A stretch of 64,000 nucleotides of DNA from Phascolomyces articulosus (Eukaryota > Mucoromycota > Mucoromycetes > Mucorales > Lichtheimiaceae): contig JAIXMP010000021.1 in NCBI GenBank assembly GCA_025677815.1, positions 496,001 to 560,000 of the forward strand, read 5' to 3'. A program made the translations under genes and the position numbers. Positions 50,401-61,416 of this stretch are shown here, in pieces. The first letter of the stretch is position 1. Every line of letters starts with the position of its first letter. The notes beneath the pieces are model-generated. The model saw only the letters and a program-made list of their open reading frames with translations. It was not told the DNA's origin and ran no database searches.

Positions 50401-51119
50401 GTTGATGATAATAAATAAAGTGTGCAGAAAATGATACCCCCCTTCCCACTAACCTTATAATAGAAGGAGAAGGCAAAGAATTATGCCTTATTAAATAAGT
50501 TGATATTGAATAATAAAAAGTAGATTTGCACCCCCACTGAAGCATTATCTATTATGTTAGTTATATATTTCTTGGAAAAGACAATATGAAGGCAACTCGT
50601 GGCTATTCGTTACTATTATTCAATGAAAGACTCATGGTAATTATGACGGAGAAAGGGTGTTCCCGCTACTATTAAGTTAAAAAAAACTTTATTTTTTTAT
50701 GAGAGCTCGTGTAAAAACATCCCCCTTGTGGTAATAAATTTTCATTATAGTAACTACAACCTAATTTATTATTATACGGAGCCACTTGCCTTTTATTTTT
50801 GATAGTTTATTGATATCAGTTAATAATAATGTATAGCAGCTCATCCTTACATCAACTGCATGTGGAAGTAATAGTTAAATATAGATGAATACGAACAATG
50901 AAAAGCAGTAGAAAAAAAGAAAATTTATACATCAACCACATAGAACGTGATGAATATTATACATAACTCTAATAATAATGAATATATTTTTACAATACAT
51001 CTTTTATACGTATATATTTACTGGATCGTAATTCATTGAAAGAAAACGATATATGCTTACATGATGAATACGTTGGATATATACATTTCATAACAAAGAA
51101 TTTGAAAAAACCAATTCAA
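47426..51119. other. 3.7-kb gene-free region upstream of the GATA factor
   Basis: No ORF with believable composition on either strand. The DNA is a patchwork of A/T runs, (GT)n near 47970, C8-C9 runs near 48528, and G-rich blocks near 48631 and 49059. Such a long promoter is unusual for this otherwise compact window. It could hold regulatory DNA for the iron regulator or non-coding transcripts; I see no tRNA or other RNA structure. Confidence 0.5.
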
Positions 51120-51127
51120 TATAAATA
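51120..51127 (+). promoter_or_regulatory. TATA box of the secreted repeat protein gene
   Basis: TATAAATA lies about 160 bases before the ATG. It is followed by a pyrimidine-rich and CAA-rich leader (TCATCAACAACAAC…), the usual arrangement for a strongly transcribed fungal gene. Confidence 0.5.
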
Positions 51128-51283
51128 CTGGACCATTCAATTGATTTTTTTTTTTCAAAAATCATCAACAACAACTTACTTCATTAAACCAAGTAACTTT
51201 TTCTCCACTACCTTTCATTACTACTACTTTTCCCAACCTTCTTTTTTCAATACCACTTTTCCTTTCTTTTTAAAGTAATCATT

Positions 51284-52003
51284 ATGCGTACAAACGTTAA
51301 CTTTTCCTTCCTTGCATTGGTTGCCACCGCACTCCTCATGGGAATCATGTCTTTGGTGGATGCCCTTCCAGCTGCACACCCTAACAACAAGAAAGCTGTC
51401 ACTAACACCCCTCCACAACGCAAACAACGCCATGGTGGTAACATCAATCTTCTTTCAAGCCAGACTCAAATCGTTCAATCTCAAAAGTCGGATAATGGCG
51501 GCATGACCAACAAGATCAACGGTCTCAAGCAAGGACAACATGATAACAATCTCAACATTCTCTCAACCCTAAAACAACTCGTTAAAGGTCAAAAATCTGA
51601 CAATGACAACAAGAGCAACAAGGGCAATGATTCCATGCTTCAAGGACAACCTCAACAACATGACAACAGCAATCTTAATCTTCTCTCAAGCCAAACTCAA
51701 ATCGTTCAAAGTCAAAAATCGACCCACGATAGCAAAATTAACAAAAACACCAACCTCAAGGTTCAGGAACAACAAGATAATGTCAAACCCCAACAAACCA
51801 CTGCTCAAAATCCTACTGCTCAAAATTCTGTTGGTTTCAACACGGATGCTCCTAATACCACCAACAACCTCGACAAGCGTGGAGAATCCAAGAAGACCAA
51901 AGAAACAACTACTAGCACCAGTAAAACTACCAAGAAGTCTACCAAGGAATCCTCTTCCGATGGAGAAGGTGGTAAGAAAGGAATCCTTTTTGGTATCCTT
52001 TAA
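51284..52003 (+). CDS. Cysteine-free secreted repeat protein with a KR processing site
   Basis: Intronless gene of 239 residues. Residues 1-28 form a signal peptide (hydrophobic core FLALVATALLMGIMSLV, likely cut after VDA). The mature part is rich in Asn, Gln, Lys and Ser and lacks cysteine. Three imperfect repeats of about 40 residues each start NINLLSSQTQIVQSQKS, NLNILSTLKQLVKGQKS or NLNLLSSQTQIVQSQKS, followed by a hydrophilic spacer. A single Lys-Arg (LDKR|GESKKTKE) looks like a Kex2 site before a Lys/Thr/Ser-rich tail. Codons are enriched in C-ending forms compared with neighbours, and the leader has a TATA box, so expression may be high. I do not recognise the family; a cell-wall or secreted structural protein or effector is the best guess. 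Confidence 0.8.
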   Translation: MRTNVNFSFLALVATALLMGIMSLVDALPAAHPNNKKAVTNTPPQRKQRHGGNINLLSSQTQIVQSQKSDNGGMTNKINGLKQGQHDNNLNILSTLKQLVKGQKSDNDNKSNKGNDSMLQGQPQQHDNSNLNLLSSQTQIVQSQKSTHDSKINKNTNLKVQEQQDNVKPQQTTAQNPTAQNSVGFNTDAPNTTNNLDKRGESKKTKETTTSTSKTTKKSTKESSSDGEGGKKGILFGIL

Positions 52004-52992
52004 GCTCCTTGTCTTAAAAAAAATTGAGACCAAGTCATAGTATATAATAGCCTTATAATGCTACCCTTTATTCTTTTTCAATTTTCCAATTCCTTTACCA
52101 TCCATAGATAGAATAGAATCAGTACTTTCTTATATTTTTTTCTTGAATAAATGATATAAAAATATAAAATATATTACAGCTGTCTCATGTTGATGGCAAA
52201 AAAAAAAAAAACAAAAAACAAAAAAAACAAAAAAAAATTGATAATTATATATTGTACTACTGGTATTCGCAATAAATAAAACAAAAAAGATATACTTTCT
52301 CATCTCAAAAGTGAGCAATTGTATCATTTCGATAGACACCGATTTTTTTTTAAATCTCTCATTAGTCAATACACAAGTTATAAATTGTATTTATGCAAAA
52401 AATAATCAGTATGTAACACAAGAGATCAACAACGTTGATGTTGATCATGACAAGTGCTTTACAACATTTCTACTTGATGAGGATTGTTTATTCACATATT
52501 ATAGAAATTATCTAAAAATATAGAAATGAATTCAAAGATGAATATTATATATACAAATAAAAACCATGATCCACTTTTTGTCGTCATGGCTATGAGCAAC
52601 AACAAACGATCATCATTGTAGCAACGAAACGTCGAAGAAAAAACGTGTGCATAGTAAGTTTTTTTTTCTTCATATAGTAAAGATGATATATCAATCATGA
52701 AGGTAATAATGAGTTTTTTTAACTTATGAATAATCAAGTCAATCCCAAATGAATTATTATTATTTTTTTTTCAAAAAAAAAAAAGATGATATAAGGCATG
52801 TTGAAAGAAAGCGCCAAAAAAATAAATAAAAAAAACTAGTCATCGAGTTTCCTATTGGCTATAATATACGTATTCAGTCACGCGAAAAATACTTGACAAA
52901 TAAGGTGCTTTTTTTTTATTATTTTTTAACTCGTATCCCTTTTATAACCTTTTTTTTCCCTGACCCGGATCTAAATAAAACACCCAAACCAA
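52004..52992. other. Intergenic between the secreted-protein gene and SUI1
   Basis: 3' flank, A-rich tracts (A13 near 52199, A10-A12 near 52775) and the SUI1 promoter. ORFs are low in complexity. No gene seen. Confidence 0.4.
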
Positions 52993-53198
52993 ATGTCTAA
53001 CCTTGAAGAAGAATTGAACACTCCATTTGGTAAAATAAAAATAATAACAGCTATTGGAAATTTCATTAACTAAAAAAAAAGTTAATGTCACTTTTTGATG
53101 AGAACTAATCATATTTTTTTTCTTTAAATCTAATTAGATCCCTTTGCTGACGTTGAAGAGGAAGCTAAGGCTCCCAAGGCCGCTAATCACATCCGTAA

Positions 53199-53231
<33 letters not shown>

Positions 53232-53729
53232 GCATTTGGATTGGATGAAAAAATATATAAATTAAGAATAAAATGGATGGTCGGGGAAAAAAAAGGATAT
53301 TGGAGATGAAGTGGAGGGAGAAAATCTTGTGAAAACTAATAATAATTATAAACTTGATAGATTTACGTATTCAACAACGTAACGGTCGTAAGACACTTAC
53401 CACCCTCCAAGGTCTTCCCAAGCAATATGATAGCAAGAAAATTTTAAAGGTAATAAAAATTTAAAAAATGAAGGAAGGAGGGAAAAAAAAAAAACATTGT
53501 ATGTCATTGGATGACAATGACCCATTGCCCATACTCATGGAGATTGATCTTTTTTTTTTGGTACATATAGGTGTTCAAGAAAGAATTTGCTTGTAACGGT
53601 ACGATCGTTGACGATGAAGAACTTGGCCAAGTTCTTCAACTCTCGGGTGATCAACGTCAAAAGATTGCCGAATTCCTCGTCAAGGAAGAAATTGCAAAGA
53701 AGTCAGAGATTAAGGTGCACGGTTTCTAA
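52993..53729 (+). CDS. SUI1: Translation initiation factor eIF1 (SUI1)
   Basis: Four exons (52993-53029, 53138-53194, 53361-53449, 53571-53729) join in frame to 113 residues, the usual size. The protein starts MSNLEEELNTPFDPFADVEE and continues IHLRIQQRNGRKTLTTLQGL (the conserved RNGRK/TTLQGL block). Then come YDSKKILKVFKKEFACNGTI, ILQLSGDQR-like sequence (VLQLSGDQRQKIAEFLV) and the end IKVHGF. eIF1 binds the 40S subunit near the P site and enforces start-codon selection. The 3' flank carries a (CA)16 repeat. No anomaly is visible. Confidence 0.97.
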
Positions 53730-53807
53730 ATCGATTTTTTTTTCTCCTCCTCTTTTACACCAAACAACTACATCATCCACAACTTATAAATAACAACCAA
53801 AACCAGC

Positions 53808-53844
<37 letters not shown>

Positions 53845-53981
53845 ACTAAAAAATCATTCCCACCCGATTACCAACCATCAAAAAAAAAGAACACCTTCCA
53901 TCTTCCCATTTGTCCTTTTGTTTTTTTTTTTTCTATCTCTCTTGTCTATTGAAAAAAAAAAGATTCTCTCTCTTTCTATAT

Positions 53982-54018
<37 letters not shown>

Positions 54019-54869
54019 GTTATATAAAATATTGCTTTGCTTTTATTTTTCAATGTAATTTATAAACAAAACAATGTATCTATGTATCATGGCTCGAATT
54101 ATCATTAAGCAATCATTGTTGATCGTAAAATGACATGTAAAAATGTTAGCTGCATAACGCTGTTTTTATTTCATACAAGCATAGAAAATGATATTTATTG
54201 CTCAAATGGTGGATAGATACGTCAGTCATGAATCATTTCCCCAGTATACATTGGAAGAGGATTAGGATCGAAAAAAAGGGGGTGCAATGGATGATCCCAT
54301 CTGAAGTGATATATATAGAATTCTTTTTGTAGTAAGCATAATATATAGCAAGAACGTACGTATACATATATTTTTTTAAAAATCGTCACTCATGCATGCC
54401 ACTGTATATATTCCTTACAGTGTTGTTATTTGATTGTCATTATTAAAACATCTTACATAATTATCTACACAAATGACATCATTTTTTTATGTAATGACGT
54501 GTTGTATATTGATGTGGTGTAATAACTATTTAGATATATATATATATTTACTAGCAACCATTCATTCTATATATGTAATATGTTTTTTTTCTTTGCATAA
54601 GAATAATAAAAGATGCTTATAAACTGAGATGATGATGATCACCTGAAGCAACTCCTGACGTAACTACCATAAATGCCTTTACATTATTATATTACCCCAT
54701 TTCATCTGAACATATTTTTTCTTGATATAATAAACTACCAAGATAGTAGTTTTTTTTTATCAGCAAGTTGATCCATCATATCAAAAAAAAAATAGTCATT
54801 GTGGAGCAATAGGAAGGTTTTTACAAATAGTTTCGGTTTGACGTAGGGTAGGACAAAAGATAATGTCGT
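53730..54869. other. Intergenic with microsatellites
   Basis: It contains (CA)16 at 53811-53842 and a (TA)n tract near 53996-54018, then AT-rich DNA. The polyadenylation region of SUI1 is presumably here. No gene seen. Confidence 0.5.
53811..53842 (+). repeat. (CA)16 microsatellite
   Basis: Uninterrupted CA dinucleotide run about 80 bases after the SUI1 stop, probably in the 3' UTR. Confidence 0.95.
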
Positions 54870-55258
54870 GACCTAATGACATATTGTCGCAGGCTGTTTT
54901 GGTGACGATGTTAGAAGAGCATGTGGACCGAATTGTCAAGTACTATAAAGCGTTACAGGAAGATATACAAGAAACAATTTTTTATTTGGGTGTATGCCAA
55001 GGGTGTTGTTCCGTCATGGCTGATGTACAATTATACGAAATCCTAGTATCTTATTCAAGAACAAAAATTTACTTGAGGCAGCATAATATGGTGTTTTTTC
55101 AACTCTATCAGTAGTCGAACAAGACCACTCAATCGCATTTTGCACCAAGCAATTTTCCCAGCGTAATAATCCAGTTAATACCAAAAATAAAAGCTTCGCG
55201 GCTTGCCGGAATCTTTTTCTCAAACATAAAAGTTATGATAAGTACGTGTCAAATTCTT
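54870..55258 (+). other. Coding-like fragment of unknown origin
   Basis: After TCGCAG, one frame reads VLVTMLEEHVDRIVKYYKAL and QEDIQETIFYLGVCQGCCSV for about 65 codons. A second frame picks up as VVEQDHSIAFCTKQF and continues SFAACRNLFLKHKSYDKYVS before TAA. The two coding-like segments are in different frames with an intervening stop, and no convincing intron joins them. It may be a gene relic at the edge of the broken region that follows. Family not recognised. Confidence 0.3.
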
Positions 55259-55732
55259 AAATAGTTTACATTAATAAAATGAAATGATCTTTTGTATATG
55301 TTCTTTTGTTGTGTTTATTTTTACTATCGAAGAAGGATCAGCCAGCAAAAAGTTAAACTGCATGGGACACTTGGTTGTTGATGAATCAAGAAACCAAGCG
55401 GCCCTCAGTGTTTAATCTATGTAAAACACTGATTCGAAAATTGTATTGCTAAATATTTTCCCCAGCTTACTGAAGTAATTAGATTATATAAATCATTGAT
55501 TACCCTAGACATTACTTTGAATGTTGACGCTACATAGTATTTGCTGTTAATACACCAAAGGGTTGTTATATTTTTTCATTGATCGATCATATTTTTAGGT
55601 TGCTTTATTTGTAAAAAATATTGTAAGAAAATATAAAAAGTAAAGCATGAAAAAAATATAATTGTAAAGGGGGAGAAAGATAGAGAGAGTGGAAATGTGT
55701 TTGTCAGATAAAAAATATTTCGTGTATACATA
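55259..55732. other. Spacer, nothing recognised
   Basis: AT-rich DNA with no believable ORF. Confidence 0.35.
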
Positions 55733-57140
55733 TTAGTGGATATCTTTACGCTCTCCCAATTGGCTGATAAGTCTTTTTTCAACATTTTCTTTAATTTTCT
55801 TGTTTGCAGTAGATAAAGACTGGTTCACCATGGCCGCCAAACTGCTCAGATGTCGATTTCCAAGTACAAGTATATCCACCTCATCTTTTTCGTTTAATTC
55901 AGATTCCAAGTGTTGAAGAAATTTTTTTAAGTTCGTTCCATTGACTTGATCTCTATAAAATGTAATCTCCATTTTTAGTAACCAGAGAAAAGAGAGGATG
56001 ATGGGAAACGTAGGAGAGGGGGAAAAAATAGGAAGAATTACATCACTTATATTCGCATGGTACATTTGGATAATGTCTTCCAGCTGCGATTTCGATATTT
56101 TCCTTTTGGTCGAGCATGCTGCAGCTGCCATTTGATTAAGAACTCTAGAACCAATTTTCGCAGCAGCAGTATTGGACACCCCGTAGCCAGTATGCAGAAG
56201 ATCACACAAAGTAAAAATAGTTGAAAGTAGTAATATATTATTGTTCATAAGAGGCTCCCATGATGCTCGATATGGCTTGTAAGTTGAAGGGTCATTAAAT
56301 CCAGAAATGGCCTGCCGGATGTTGTTTAAATTTGGTTCCACATGGTAGTCGCTTTTCTCTTTCATCAATTGCTTAATTTTTTCTACTGAATTTTTTTGAT
56401 AAAAGATTGATCCTTGACTGGGGCTCTTCACTCTTGTCTCAGGTCCAATGTTCACATCTACTTTGTTTCCAATTGTAACTGACATAGTTGATAATAAGTT
56501 CATACTCGTGCTACCAATTTTCAATTTGTCCTTGTATCTACTCTCATCTGATTCTTCACATATTCCAACAAATATTGATGTTGAGCTTGAAAGCAAGGAC
56601 TTCAATGATGTCTCTCCATGAACATCTATTCCTTTTGATCATACATATCCTTATGCAGCGAGAACAAATACAAGATCGTCTCCAATTGAAATGATGGAGC
56701 CAGTATGAAGCTCTGCAATTGCATGGATTAAGTTTGGAGTCATTCAAAAATCATAATTTAAAAGGCGGATCAATTCATTGTCCGGTGGGACATAGGTATC
56801 AAGATCAATTATACCGGGTAAGCAGGATCTTTTGTATCCCAAGGTTGTTTCTACAGTTTTCTTGTTGTTTCGGCGCAGGTGTAATGGTCATACCTTCTTC
56901 ATGTAATTGTACAATTACGTTCAGTAGGAGCAAACAATTCACTTGATTGCTGATAGGTAGATTGTCATGTAATAATTTGATCGATGTTGCGTCAAATAAA
57001 GCGGCAACTTTTAAATCTTCTTCCGTCGATGCATGGGAAAAGTGAAGTGCAATTGGAGAGCAAGACCCAATACCAGCGACCATGTGCTTTGCTTGTTGTT
57101 GTCCAGGAAGCGCGCGTTTAGCACCAGTGGAAGTTTTCCA
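55733..57140 (-). pseudogene. Broken gene of unrecognised family
   Basis: Read on the minus strand, protein-like sequence runs KTSTGAKRALPGQQQAKHMV, GIGSCSPIALHFSHASTEED and HEEGMTITPAPKQQENCRNN. An apparent frame change follows near 56840, then LPGIIDLDTYVPPDNELIRL, LNYDF*MTPNLIHAIAELHT and GDDLVFVLAA*GYV*SKGI. The frame stays open for the last 297 codons (DVHGETSLKSLLSSSTSIFV …) to the stop at 55733. Three in-frame stops (TGA, TAA, TGA) and the frame change argue for a dead gene; one or two of them could instead lie in unrecognised introns. The last open part may still contain an intron near 56045-55977. The distribution of hydrophobic and polar residues is that of a soluble globular protein. 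No motif I can name. Confidence 0.5.
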
Positions 57141-59100
57141 ATTTATAAATTAATAAACAAAAAAAAAAAAAAACAGTACCTCCATTAAGTTCTTCTTTAT
57201 ATACTTCTCCTTTTCTTTAATTATATAATACCCATATTCAATGTCATATCTACACAACAGTCTGTTACTAGTATTGATTAGTACGATTTTTTTTTTTTTT
57301 TTAGAAAAGGGTAACGAAAGAATTAAATAATATTTGCATACCATGATACAGAAGACGATATACTTTGGCATGGCTATGCTTTATGAAGAACACAGCATTC
57401 TGATAAACTACTTTATGGTTATTGGTTGTCCTCATTTTGATTTCATCACTGGTTTTTTTTTATTCAATGTGCCAACACTTATAGCACCATCAAACGCGCT
57501 TACAATACTGGCAGATAAATGGCTGCGAGTAGGTAGTCCAAGACGACCATCCCACTTAACCTTGTCCGTCGAGGTGTGTGTGATTTCGATCCTACACGAT
57601 TTCAATCTTTATGATCAGTACCAATTGTATATATACTAAGCATAATGATATATAATACCATTGAAACTCAATCACACCATTCTTAGATGTAGCAAACCTG
57701 AATCTAACCACTTTTAGGCTTTGCTGGCGACATTGCCTGGCCTTTCAAGCCCATTTCCCAGCAAATAATTGGGGCTAAAGAAGCCTTAGAATGGTTGCAT
57801 GTTCTGCCTATAGTATTGATTACGTAAACAGTGGTTAAGCAAGCTGTAGTACGTTCCAAACACTTTGGAGCCTGAAGAACTTTTTGGGGAGTTTGGATCA
57901 AACCAAGACTATCAGAGAGTTTAATAATTATTGGACATATAATACGTGCCAATCTAACAACCCGCCCCAAAAAACAGCTTATCTACACGTTCGGGTTTTT
58001 TTCTTAAATAAAAAGCATTGCAACAGTACAAGTCATATGTTTGCTGTCTTCCGTCTTTAATAAAATAACTATGTTTATGTATTTAGTAACGAGTAACATT
58101 TATTAATTTATATACTTGTTCAACTAATAATTTTCCTGACGAACGGTAGTAAAAGGTCAAAGAACGCGAGATAAAACAGCTATACCACTTGTGAAGCATT
58201 GTGATATACTTTTATCAAAGCATTCGTGACTCCGTCACTCATGCAGCCTGATAAATCGCATATCACGACTCCGCCAATAGTTTTCATGCAGGTGATAAAT
58301 CAAATTCAGATGGGTTACTGGTGACGTATGGATAGCAGTTTGCAAAGCATATAATGTTGGGTGATGTTGTTAATATAAACTTTATTTGAGTCCAATCGTT
58401 TTGATTCAACAATATCAAACTCCTTCTTCAAGAATGTCGCTCATGCTTTGATATATTATTCTTCACTTATTTACGAACAACCTTATCATCATAATTAAAC
58501 CTACTTCGTTCTTAAAATCTTTGAGAAGATTCTCTCTAATTCCATTCATCTTTGGGTGTTTCCATGTAAGTTTCAATTTTTCAGGATTACCTATCATATC
58601 CGCCTCTACCCTGCTTGGGGTTAATGAATGCTCTAGTAATATTTCCAAAGTTATCATTGGTGGCTGGTAGAGGGAGTAACAAGAACAGTGCTTTGGTCCA
58701 GCTATAACATAATAGAAGTACCATGTATGGTCAGTCAATATGACAATAATCACCTCAATCCAGGCATAGCAATACCTTTTTATTGATAATCGGATTCTAT
58801 CACTTTCTCGTCGAGTTGTTGACTGCAATTTGTCCATGTACGATATAGCGCATTGTTTTTTCAAGATTTCTAACACCTTGAATATGATGTTGAGACCGAT
58901 GCCAGAATTTAGAAATTGGGCGTAGCTTTGGTTGTTTATCGATATGGAATAAAAATGAAAGAGACGAAAACAAAAAACAGGTGAACGCCGCAGTATTGTA
59001 AAAAAAAAAAAAAAAAAAGGCAATAACGAGGAAGTAAAAAAACGAAATAAACCTTGTTTGAGTAACATTACCTTTCAATACTTATTTTAAGCCATTAAGA
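57141..59100 (-). other. Further relic-like coding fragments on the minus strand
   Basis: Three segments look protein-like on the minus strand. About 57600-57430 reads KVKWDGRLGLPTRSHLSASI and VSAFDGAISVGTLNKKK before TGA. 57970-57704 reads LARIICPIIIKLSDSLGLIQ and KASLAPIICWEMGLKG. 59068-58463 contains ILKKQCAISYMDKLQSTTRR and HSLTPSRVEADMIGNPEKLK, to a TAA. No set of GT-AG joins links them cleanly to each other or to the pseudogene at 55.7-57.1 kb. They may be the 5' exons of that same decayed gene, or separate remnants. Confidence 0.3.
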
Positions 59101-60396
59101 CATAGGAAAATGTCACAGAACTTGCAAGAATTGCAAGCAACCCAAGACGAACAAAGAGGTTGCTCTTCATGAATTAACCCGCCCATGTTGTTAGTTGTTG
59201 CTGATGCTAGTACGTGTAAAACATTTATAATACGATCAGTTTATATATCTTATAAATCATGATGTAAATATTATTATTTTATGAGTATTTTTTACTTATT
59301 AGTCGGTTGTTGCATTTTATTAATTGTAGAAAGAAGAAAGAATCAATACAAAAATTCTATGTTAAAATACACCGGAGCAATTGAAAGTGTCAAACTTTAC
59401 AATTCAACAGGACAAATATAGTAAGCTTCAAAAGTCTGTGCTACTGTTCACACAAATTAAATCTTTTTTATGGTGAAGATAATTTAATGAAGCATATCAA
59501 ACATGTTCTCTTTCTGAATCCCTCACTTGTTCAACCAACTAAACACATCAATAAACGTAGCTTTGTTGACCTGCACCTGGATCAAAGAAAAAAGACCCAT
59601 CAATCGAAACTAATAGGTAAAAAAGACCAGGTTCGTCTATTATTCCCAAATAAATGAAAATGAAGCAACGGCATCCACATATGTAACATATAAGGGGAAA
59701 AAACCCAGTGGGAAAAATAGCCCTTATACATTGAACTTGCCTGCTGATGATCCTTGAATACACTGTCAAATATTTACAAGGATACATTTACAATCATTAA
59801 TTCTATTCTACTTTTTATCCTTAATCCATCACACAAATAATATATATATATATATAACGAAACAAAGAGAGAATAATCCAGTGTAGCATGATGGGTAAGC
59901 AAAAAAAAAAAAAAAAACATATTGTACATCGCTCGATGGATGATTATCAAAATATATAAAAATAAAATGAAGATTTCCTTTTTTTATCATTCGCTCGAAC
60001 GTTGTGTATATGGAAACTGAGGTCTTTTTTTTTCATTTTTGACCGTTCATAGTTCCGAGATTCCATCTATAAAATTTTGGTGGGTGGATGTTATTTTTCG
60101 GGGGGACTGAGAGAAAATGAACAAGTTAATTACGTATACAACAAAAAAAAAGTCTTCTTGTTATTGTTGCTTCTGGGGTAAAAGGAGATATGCATGTAAA
60201 AAAAAGTTATAGTAAGTAGAATAGTTTAGGAATATTTAACACATAATTATGTACATTCTTATTTACTATTTCAACTCTCCTTACTATAATTACTTTTTTC
60301 TTGCTGAACTTTCCGGTAATTAATATGTATTATAAAGATTAATAGAGAGTTTAATAAATATCTTGGTACATCATCATCATCATCATCATCAGCAGT

Positions 60397-60433
<37 letters not shown>

Positions 60434-61416
60434 ATTGGATGAAAATATATTTATAAATATCAAGTAGAAAAAAAACGTTTCTGTAACTGTGATCGCTGCT
60501 TATTTTTTTTTAATAATAAATTATGTCCCGTGCTTTACAATTTGCATGAAAAAAAATTGTTTCCCTTTTAAAACAAAGTCCGCATAGTCACTATCAATAA
60601 TCTACTGGTTAATCCATTTGCATAATTTCCTCTATGGAATTTCTTGCTATGGAGGGTCCTTCTATCATAGTAATTATTTGTTGTAGTAAACGATCTATTC
60701 ATCCAGATTCCGTTTCAAACCAAAGATTTTTTTTTTTTTTTTTACTTTTCATCTCTTGTTTAATTATTAAAAAAAATTGCTACGTAATCATCACCATGTG
60801 GTCCCTCTCAATCGTTCTTAGTGCTGTCTATATATATATATATATATATAATTAGTAATGACATAAGCGAATTTTTATTTTTGAACGTTAAGAAGAAGAA
60901 TCAATCAAGTGTCAAAAATACAGTTCATACGTAGTACTATTTTTATATACCAAAAAAAAAAGAGATCAACGTAGATTATTTTTTTTGGGGGGGAAGGGAA
61001 TGGTAATAATATAACAAAGGGTCTCGATCTTACGTAATATTAGCAATAACAGTAATAATGATGGTGCATTTACATTAAAAACATGAATTTAAAGCACAAG
61101 CAATGGAAGAATATATTACACTCTTCTCTATATATACAGAACAAATTTTACCCACATAATCATTTTATGCACGATAGAAGAGAAGGGATGATGGAAACTA
61201 CTCAGTTTGTTATATGTAAGACACATTGCATACCACGGGACCTTTAAACTTTACTATTATTAAAAAAAAAGTATCAACGAATGTCATTTCAAACAAAATA
61301 TAAATACCTTTTTCTTTTCCTTCTTTTTTTTTAAAAAAATTTTCTTTTTTGTTTTCGATTCTTTAATCAACTTGTCGATCTTTATTATTTATTATTTAGC
61401 TTCTATCATTATTTTC
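59101..61416. other. 2.3-kb gene-poor region
   Basis: A short coding-like start at 59110 (MSQNLQELQATQDEQRGCSS, then stop) and a segment near 59330-59420 (NQYKNSMLKYTGAIES, VKLYNSTGQI, then stop) may be gene fragments. The rest is AT-rich with A/T homopolymers, a (TA)n run near 60830 and a compound trinucleotide repeat. No RNA gene seen. Confidence 0.4.
60369..60433 (+). repeat. Compound trinucleotide repeat (CAT)n(CAG)n(TAG)n
   Basis: About 65 bases of consecutive CAT, then CAG (one TAG interruption), then TAG units, outside any gene I can support. The three unit types differ by single substitutions, as expected from repeat expansion with point mutation. Confidence 0.9.

Noticed and set aside
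57704..57970. Complete gene on the minus strand
   Set aside because: Open for about 88 codons but lacks a convincing start, splice joins or a family match; kept only as a relic-like fragment.
59548..59787. 79-codon minus-strand ORF
   Set aside because: Hydrophobic, Cys/Ile/Phe-rich translation without family features.
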